9,411 nucleotides of DNA from Desulfamplus sp. Lineage in GTDB: Bacteria > Desulfobacterota > Desulfobacteria > Desulfobacterales > Desulfobacteraceae. The DNA lies in assembly GCA_015231395.1 (NCBI GenBank), contig JADGBP010000066.1, forward strand, positions 1 through 9,411. Direction: 5' to 3'. Each line of letters opens with the position of its first letter. Positions within the stretch are counted from its first letter, which is position 1. The position numbers and the translations under genes are program-made. Positions 6,294-9,411 of the stretch are shown in pieces. The notes beneath the pieces were generated by a model. The model did not search any database, was not told where the DNA came from, and worked only from the letters and a program-made list of their open reading frames with translations.

Positions 6294-6396
6294 CTATAGT
6301 TTTTCAGATAAATAAATTGGCAAGCATAGAGGGTAACCGCAAGGGGTTGCCCTTCTTCAAAATTGAGACGCCAAAATATTTATCTAAAATCTATAG
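6294..6396. repeat. 103-bp fold-back element with REP-like apex
   Basis: The ends CTATAG (6294-6299 and 6391-6396) open imperfect complementary arms of about 28 bp (6294-6321 and 6370-6396), both built around an ATTTATCT/AGATAAAT core and GCCAA/TTGGC. Inside is a 9-bp stem, AGGGTAACC (6330-6338) with GGTTGCCCT (6345-6353), with one G-T pair and a GCAAGG loop. The apex CCGCAAGGGG equals that of the palindrome at 1126-1168. The element sits in the 153-bp gap between the dehydrogenase stop and the ubiA start, so it may end or attenuate dehydrogenase transcription. The minus strand also shows TTGCCA and TATAGA with 19 bp between them near the left arm, a weak candidate ubiA promoter. A MITE-like origin is possible; no target duplication is visible. 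Confidence 0.65.
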
Positions 6397-6443
6397 AATG
6401 GTATTTTGTGCTATCCTGCAAAAGCCTCTTCCGGCATCTCCAT
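6394..6443. repeat. 50-bp direct repeat, right copy (3' end of intact dehydrogenase gene)
   Basis: This is the partner of 255-304, 47 of 50 positions identical, same orientation, 6139 bp apart. It covers the final codons and stop of the intact acyl-CoA dehydrogenase and 17 bp beyond. Its outer edge coincides with the terminal TAG of the fold-back element, so the two structures abut. Confidence 0.85.
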
Positions 6444-8222
6444 GATGGCAGGAATACCAGATGTCAAAGCATCCATTTTACCCAGAGTTGAGGGTAGAAC
6501 ATATGTTATAAAATACTCGGCTGTTTTTACCTGTCCAACATAAAATGCCTCATCTTTTTTCTTTGCGGTCGCAATTTTAGGAGCAGCCACAACAGCTCTC
6601 CAGAGTTCAAACCACGCCATGCAGACATCACCGGTGATATCAAGAAACGGATGAGCTGTGGCAAAAGCATCCAGTACTTTTGGCGACATTGCTGTCATTC
6701 CCATATGCATGGCAACCTCACCTAAGCGGTTTACAGCTTTTTCAACCCTTGCCGCCATATCTTTGAGCATCTCAATTTCCTTGGCTGCAGCAATGGTTTT
6801 GTTCATCTCTCCCATAAAATCCATGAAGTGTTTGCCTTTGTTCATGCCAAGTTTTCTGCCCAGAAGATCCATTGCCTGAATTCCATTGGTTCCTTCGTAA
6901 ATACTGGTGATTTTGCAGTCACGGAGCAGTCTTTCTTGCGGATAATCCTGAATGTATCCATATCCTCCATATACCTGCATTCCCTGCACGCATACATCAA
7001 AAGAGCGGTCTGTGCAGTATGCCTTTAATACCGGTGTCAGAAGCTCGATCAACCCACTGTATTTTGCTTTGTCAGCATCTGTTTCAGAGGTTTTTACCTT
7101 GTCAAACATATAAGCGGTATAATAAAGAAGGGTTCTCATACCATCAACATAGGCTTTCATGGATAGGAGCTGGCGTCTTACATCCGGATGTTTAATAATG
7201 GTTACAGATTTTGGATTTTTATCAAACATCTTCATCAGATCCGTACCCTGAACCCTCTGTTTTGCGTAATTGACCGCATTGATATAAGACGATGTAGCAA
7301 ACCCAAAACCTTGCAGACCTGTGCCAAGACGTGCTTCATTCATCATGACAAACATCGCTTTCATGCCTTTGTTCTCTTCACCTAAAAGTTCTCCAATGCA
7401 GTTGCCTTTTGAGCCAAAAGCCAATGACGCTGTGCTGTTTCCGTGAAGCCCCATCTTCTCTTCAATGCCAACGCACTCAACATCGTTTCGCTCACCCGGA
7501 GAGCCATCGGGATTTATTCTGTATTTTGGGACAAGAAACAGAGATATTCCTTTTGTTCCGGCAGGAGCACCTTCAATTCGTGCAAGCACAGGGTGAATAA
7601 TGTTCTCAGTCAGATCATGGTCTCCACCTGAGATAAATATTTTGTTACCTGTAATGGAATATGTCCCATCTTCGTTTTTCTTTGCCGAGCTGGTAAGAGC
7701 ACCTACATCAGAGCCAGCTTCCGGTTCTGTCAGACACATGGTGCCTGCCCATTTTCCGGTGTAGAGATTTTTCAGATATTTTTTCTTCTGATCGTCTGTG
7801 CCAAACTCTTCAACGAGCTTTCCAGCACCGTGGGTCAATCCAGGATACATGAGAAATGAGCAGTTAGCACCTGTGAACATTTCCGAAGCCGCCATGGAGA
7901 GAACCTTGGGCATGCCTTGTCCTCCATAAAGGGGAGCATCACACATGGCAACCCATTCACCTTCACAGAAGAGTTTGTATGGTTTGCGATAAGATTCAGG
8001 AGCTCTGACTTGACCATTTTCAATAACACAGCCATTTTTGTCTCCATCTTCCTGTGTAGGCAGAATCTCTTTTACAGCAAGATTTCTGGCTTCAGTTACA
8101 ACCATATCAATGGTTTTTTTATTGAAATCTTCATAGATCTCATGTTTTGACAGATCTGAAATGTTTAAAACCTCGTGAAGCAAAAAATCCTGGTCCCGTC
8201 TGTCTGCTATTGATTGTGCCAT
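6411..8222 (-). CDS. Acyl-CoA dehydrogenase, large (about 600-residue) DmdC/FadE-like type
   Basis: This 603-residue protein oxidises an acyl-CoA to the 2-enoyl-CoA with FAD, passing electrons to ETF. The N-terminal helical domain covers about 35-155. The central beta domain carries the FAD/substrate signature CLTEPEAGSDVG (163-174) and KIFISGG (194-200). The C-terminal helical domain begins near 280, with MMNEARLGTGLQG (293-305), GYGYIQDYPQERLLRD (420-435) and IYEGTNGIQ (441-449), whose E443 is the expected catalytic base. The extra C-terminal region (about 460-603) is the Acyl-CoA_dh_C extension found in 3-methylthiopropionyl-CoA dehydrogenase (DmdC) and similar long-chain or unusual-substrate enzymes. 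The true substrate cannot be read. The ATG has GGAG eight nucleotides upstream. The gene lies 95 bp behind the TetR gene on the same strand and is a likely target of it. Its 3' end is duplicated at 255-304. Confidence 0.93.
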   Translation of the reverse strand: MAQSIADRRDQDFLLHEVLNISDLSKHEIYEDFNKKTIDMVVTEARNLAVKEILPTQEDGDKNGCVIENGQVRAPESYRKPYKLFCEGEWVAMCDAPLYGGQGMPKVLSMAASEMFTGANCSFLMYPGLTHGAGKLVEEFGTDDQKKKYLKNLYTGKWAGTMCLTEPEAGSDVGALTSSAKKNEDGTYSITGNKIFISGGDHDLTENIIHPVLARIEGAPAGTKGISLFLVPKYRINPDGSPGERNDVECVGIEEKMGLHGNSTASLAFGSKGNCIGELLGEENKGMKAMFVMMNEARLGTGLQGFGFATSSYINAVNYAKQRVQGTDLMKMFDKNPKSVTIIKHPDVRRQLLSMKAYVDGMRTLLYYTAYMFDKVKTSETDADKAKYSGLIELLTPVLKAYCTDRSFDVCVQGMQVYGGYGYIQDYPQERLLRDCKITSIYEGTNGIQAMDLLGRKLGMNKGKHFMDFMGEMNKTIAAAKEIEMLKDMAARVEKAVNRLGEVAMHMGMTAMSPKVLDAFATAHPFLDITGDVCMAWFELWRAVVAAPKIATAKKKDEAFYVGQVKTAEYFITYVLPSTLGKMDALTSGIPAIMEMPEEAFAG

Positions 8223-8276
8223 TTTTTATTCTCCTGTTGTTGTTTGTTTTTGACTATCATTATTTTTAGATCGTAT

Positions 8277-8293
8277 CTATATTTTAAATATAG
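8277..8293. promoter_or_regulatory. 17-bp A/T-rich palindrome upstream of the dehydrogenase
   Basis: CTATATTTTAAATATAG is a perfect palindrome (8-bp arms around one base) in the 95-bp gap between the TetR and dehydrogenase genes. It could be an operator, or part of a promoter for the dehydrogenase (minus strand TTACAT, 16 bp, TAGATA spans it). It differs from the palindrome at 9095-9112, though the half-site TTCTAAT recurs nearby on the minus strand. A/T-rich DNA yields such palindromes by chance, so this is tentative. Confidence 0.35.
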
Positions 8294-8317
8294 TTATGTA
8301 ACATGATTAGAACTATT

Positions 8318-9067
8318 TCACTTGGACACACCATTCATAAACATATCAAAAATCATGTTTAATCTTTGATTAGTTGTTTCATCACTACCATCACTACCAT
8401 CACTACCATCACTACCAACAACATCATCACCCATATTGCCGGTTTTGTTATCTCTATTATCTCTATTATCTCTATTGCTTCCATTGTCTTTGTTGTTTCC
8501 ACTATCTCTGTTATTTCCACTATCTCCATTTTGGAAAAGAGATGACCATGCTATAGAATGGGCAAGTTCAGTAAACAGAATCGCCATCTCCTTTGCAGGA
8601 TAAGGCTTGAACTCATCCGGAATTCCCTGTTCAAAAATTTTTTCAAACAAGGCAATCATTTTGTTATGCATCCGGTTTACCTTTTCATTGAGCTTGGGGA
8701 TCATTACACCGTCAATGGGGCTTCTTTCTGATATGTAGATTCGGATAAAATCACTGTTGCTCCTGTAGAACCTTGTCTTTGCAAACAGAGATTCTTTAAG
8801 TTTTTCCCGAGCGGACAGATCCTGCCGATTGTTTATAGATAAAAGAATTTGACCCAATTGTTGTACTCTTTCCATGACAAGATCATGATATATCTGTTTT
8901 TTGCTGGAGAAATATTTGTAAATTGTTCCAAGCGGATATTGTGCTTCCTGGCTTATCTGTGCCATGGTGGCACCGTGGAAACCTTGAGTAGCAAATATGG
9001 AGAGTGCTGCATCAAGAATTTCATCTTTTCGTCGCTGGTCGTCTCTATCTTTGCGTGATATATTCAT
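8318..9067 (-). CDS. TetR-family transcriptional regulator with a repeat-encoded insert
   Basis: This 249-residue protein has an N-terminal helix-turn-helix (about 14-61): EILDAALSIFATQGFHGATM, then ISQEAQYPLGTIYKYFSSKKQIY, the classic TetR recognition helix with its G-T-I/L-Y-x-Y-F signature. The rest is the helical ligand-binding and dimerisation domain. Close spacing and shared strand with the acyl-CoA dehydrogenase suggest an acyl-CoA-responsive repressor of the FadR/FadE-control kind; the ligand is inferred. Residues about 181-232 are an unusual hydrophilic insert: nine three-residue units such as RDN and GNN, then four GSD units, before the family-like end RLNMIFDMFMNGVSK. Without the insert the protein would be the usual 195-200 residues. 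The ATG has GGGA upstream, and an 18-bp palindrome lies 28 bp before it. Confidence 0.9.
   Translation of the reverse strand: MNISRKDRDDQRRKDEILDAALSIFATQGFHGATMAQISQEAQYPLGTIYKYFSSKKQIYHDLVMERVQQLGQILLSINNRQDLSAREKLKESLFAKTRFYRSNSDFIRIYISERSPIDGVMIPKLNEKVNRMHNKMIALFEKIFEQGIPDEFKPYPAKEMAILFTELAHSIAWSSLFQNGDSGNNRDSGNNKDNGSNRDNRDNRDNKTGNMGDDVVGSDGSDGSDGSDETTNQRLNMIFDMFMNGVSK
8381..8416. repeat. Four perfect 9-bp tandem repeats inside the TetR gene
   Basis: ATCACTACC occurs four times without error and encodes (GSD)4, residues 218-229, on the minus strand. Perfect short tandem copies change number easily by slippage. As each unit is nine bases, changes would alter linker length without breaking the frame. 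Confidence 0.9.
8448..8528. repeat. Nine imperfect 9-bp units inside the TetR gene
   Basis: A second array in 9-bp register starts with three perfect TTATCTCTA copies (8448-8474) and continues with degenerate units; the last four show an 18-bp period (TTGTTTCCACTATCTCTG and TTATTTCCACTATCTCCA). It encodes residues about 181-207, alternating GDS/GNN/KDN/RDN triplets. Decay toward one end and identity at the other suggest recent growth of the array at its left side. Confidence 0.85.
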
Positions 9068-9094
9068 TTTAAATTCCCAATCAGAGTTTCAATT

Positions 9095-9112
9095 TTAGAA
9101 TTGACATTCTAA
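9095..9112. promoter_or_regulatory. Candidate TetR operator
   Basis: TTAGAAT and ATTCTAA form a perfect 7-bp inverted repeat around TGAC. The 18-bp size and 4-bp centre are typical of TetR-family operators, and the site lies 28 bp upstream of the TetR start. It overlaps the -35 box of the opposing promoter, so bound repressor would block that promoter and probably its own. An outer pair TTGACAT (9101-9107) and ATGTCAA (9127-9133) overlaps it. Confidence 0.6.
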
Positions 9113-9128
9113 TGAAATAGGTTAAGAT
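9101..9128 (+). promoter_or_regulatory. Candidate sigma-70 promoter for the dihydrouridine synthase gene
   Basis: A perfect TTGACA (9101-9106) is followed after 16 bp by TAAGAT (9123-9128), four of six matches to the -10 consensus. The transcript would start near 9135, just before the GAGGA ribosome binding site of the first mini-ORF. Confidence 0.55.
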
Positions 9129-9145
9129 GTCAAGTAAATTTTTAT

Positions 9146-9294
9146 GAGGATGAAAAAAATGAGCTATAAAAAACTAAATTACAAGAAAATAGATTGTAAA
9201 AAAAATAGGTTGTAAAAAAAATGAGTTATGAATTACAAGAAAACGGGTTATAAAAAAAATGAGTTATGAATTACAAGAACATGGGTTATAAAAA
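9146..9294 (+). promoter_or_regulatory. Leader with three head-to-tail mini-ORFs
   Basis: A good ribosome binding site, GAGGA (9146-9150), lies eight nucleotides before ATG at 9159, which starts MSYKKLNYKKIDCKKNRL and stops at 9213-9215. Five nucleotides on, ATG at 9221 starts MSYELQENGL (stop 9251-9253). Five on, ATG at 9259 starts MSYELQEHGL (stop 9289-9291). Three nucleotides later comes the ATG of the dihydrouridine synthase, MSYEIILAP. Only the first start has a strong ribosome binding site, so ribosomes may reach the gene by repeated reinitiation. The alternative is that this is simply a decayed tandem duplication of the gene's start region with no regulatory role. Confidence 0.45.
9221..9294 (+). 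repeat. Tandem repeat of 38 and 36 bp ending at the dus start codon
   Basis: Units 9221-9258 and 9259-9294 are nearly identical, differing mainly at AAC/CAT in codon 8 and in the length of the terminal A-run (7 versus 5). Each begins ATGAGTTATGAATTA, close to ATGAGCTATGAAATTA at the gene start itself. A more diverged unit plus a partial one fill 9159-9220. The A-runs are natural slippage points. Confidence 0.8.
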
Positions 9295-9411
9295 ATGAGC
9301 TATGAAATTATACTTGCACCACTTCAGGGCTATACCGATGCGGTGTTCAGAGATATATATTTCCGCCGCTTTACCGGCGTTGATCAGTCCATGGCACCTT
9401 TTATATCCACT
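9295..9411 (+). CDS. tRNA-dihydrouridine synthase, N-terminal part (3' end outside window)
   Basis: The 39 visible residues include ILAPLQGYTDAVFR (6-19), the first strand and FMN-binding loop of the Dus TIM barrel (consensus APM-x-G-x-T-D), followed by FTGVDQSMAPFIS. Dus enzymes reduce uridine to dihydrouridine in tRNA D-loops or position 47 with FMN and NADPH. Which subtype (A, B, C) cannot be told from this part. The ATG at 9295 has only GGG upstream, which is weak and fits dependence on the preceding mini-ORFs. Its promoter overlaps the candidate TetR operator. Confidence 0.82.
   Translation, partial: MSYEIILAPLQGYTDAVFRDIYFRRFTGVDQSMAPFIST

Noticed and set aside
255..6443. Classical integrative element with its own integrase
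   Set aside because: No recombinase, transposase or phage gene is encoded between the repeats; only the repeat structure supports insertion, so mobility is not claimed.
8381..8528. Possible CRISPR-like array
   Set aside because: Units are 9 bp, directly adjacent without spacers, and lie in frame within a coding sequence.
8374..8556. Plus-strand frame rich in His and Tyr triplets
   Set aside because: It is the antisense reading of the 9-bp repeats in the TetR gene; the TetR frame has strong homology and explains the region.

Overview
The window reads as a chromosomal stretch of a Gram-negative anaerobe. The large acyl-CoA dehydrogenase, its TetR-type regulator and the acetyltransferase fragment resemble those of Desulfobacterota sulfate reducers. 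The central cell-envelope block looks closer to the Campylobacterota/deltaproteobacterial type. Both statements are impressions from protein character, not search results. The envelope block, above all the membrane glycosyltransferase gene and the spacer beside it, is visibly richer in A/T than the flanking metabolic genes.

Layout, left to right. The 3' end of a GNAT acetyltransferase gene (+) ends at 214 and is followed by a 10-bp perfect hairpin. A 50-bp sequence at 255-304 then repeats the 3' end of the acyl-CoA dehydrogenase gene found 6.1 kb to the right (47/50 identical, stop codon and 3' flank included). Within it, 272-349 is a leftover carboxy-terminal coding fragment. From 387 to 6257, all on the minus strand, lies an envelope-sugar cassette. 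In transcription order it holds a UbiA-type phosphoribosyltransferase, a GtrA-like protein, a DprE1-like oxidase, a DprE2-like SDR reductase, a GT-C membrane glycosyltransferase, a 415-bp AT-rich spacer with a REP-like hairpin, and a HAD-IB phosphatase. A 103-bp fold-back element and the second copy of the 50-bp repeat follow. Then come the intact acyl-CoA dehydrogenase (-), a TetR-family regulator with a repeat-encoded low-complexity insert (-), a divergent control region, and the start of a tRNA-dihydrouridine synthase gene (+).

How the genes work together. The five core genes match the steps of the polyprenyl-phosphate D-arabinofuranose pathway known from mycobacteria. UbiA joins PRPP to polyprenyl phosphate, the HAD enzyme would remove the 5-phosphate, and DprE1 plus DprE2 epimerise ribose to arabinose. 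GtrA may help move or organise the lipid-linked sugar, and the GT-C enzyme would be the periplasmic user of the donor. UbiA through GT-C are overlapping or nearly touching, so they form one translationally coupled operon. The HAD gene is separated and appears to have its own promoter.

The most notable points are three. First, the arabinose-donor cassette sits between directly repeated acyl-CoA dehydrogenase 3' ends, which suggests insertion into a formerly convergent GNAT/dehydrogenase pair. Second, three mini-ORFs lie head to tail before the dihydrouridine synthase start, each beginning like that gene. Third, an 18-bp palindrome that looks like a TetR operator overlaps the promoter shared by the regulator and the dihydrouridine synthase gene.
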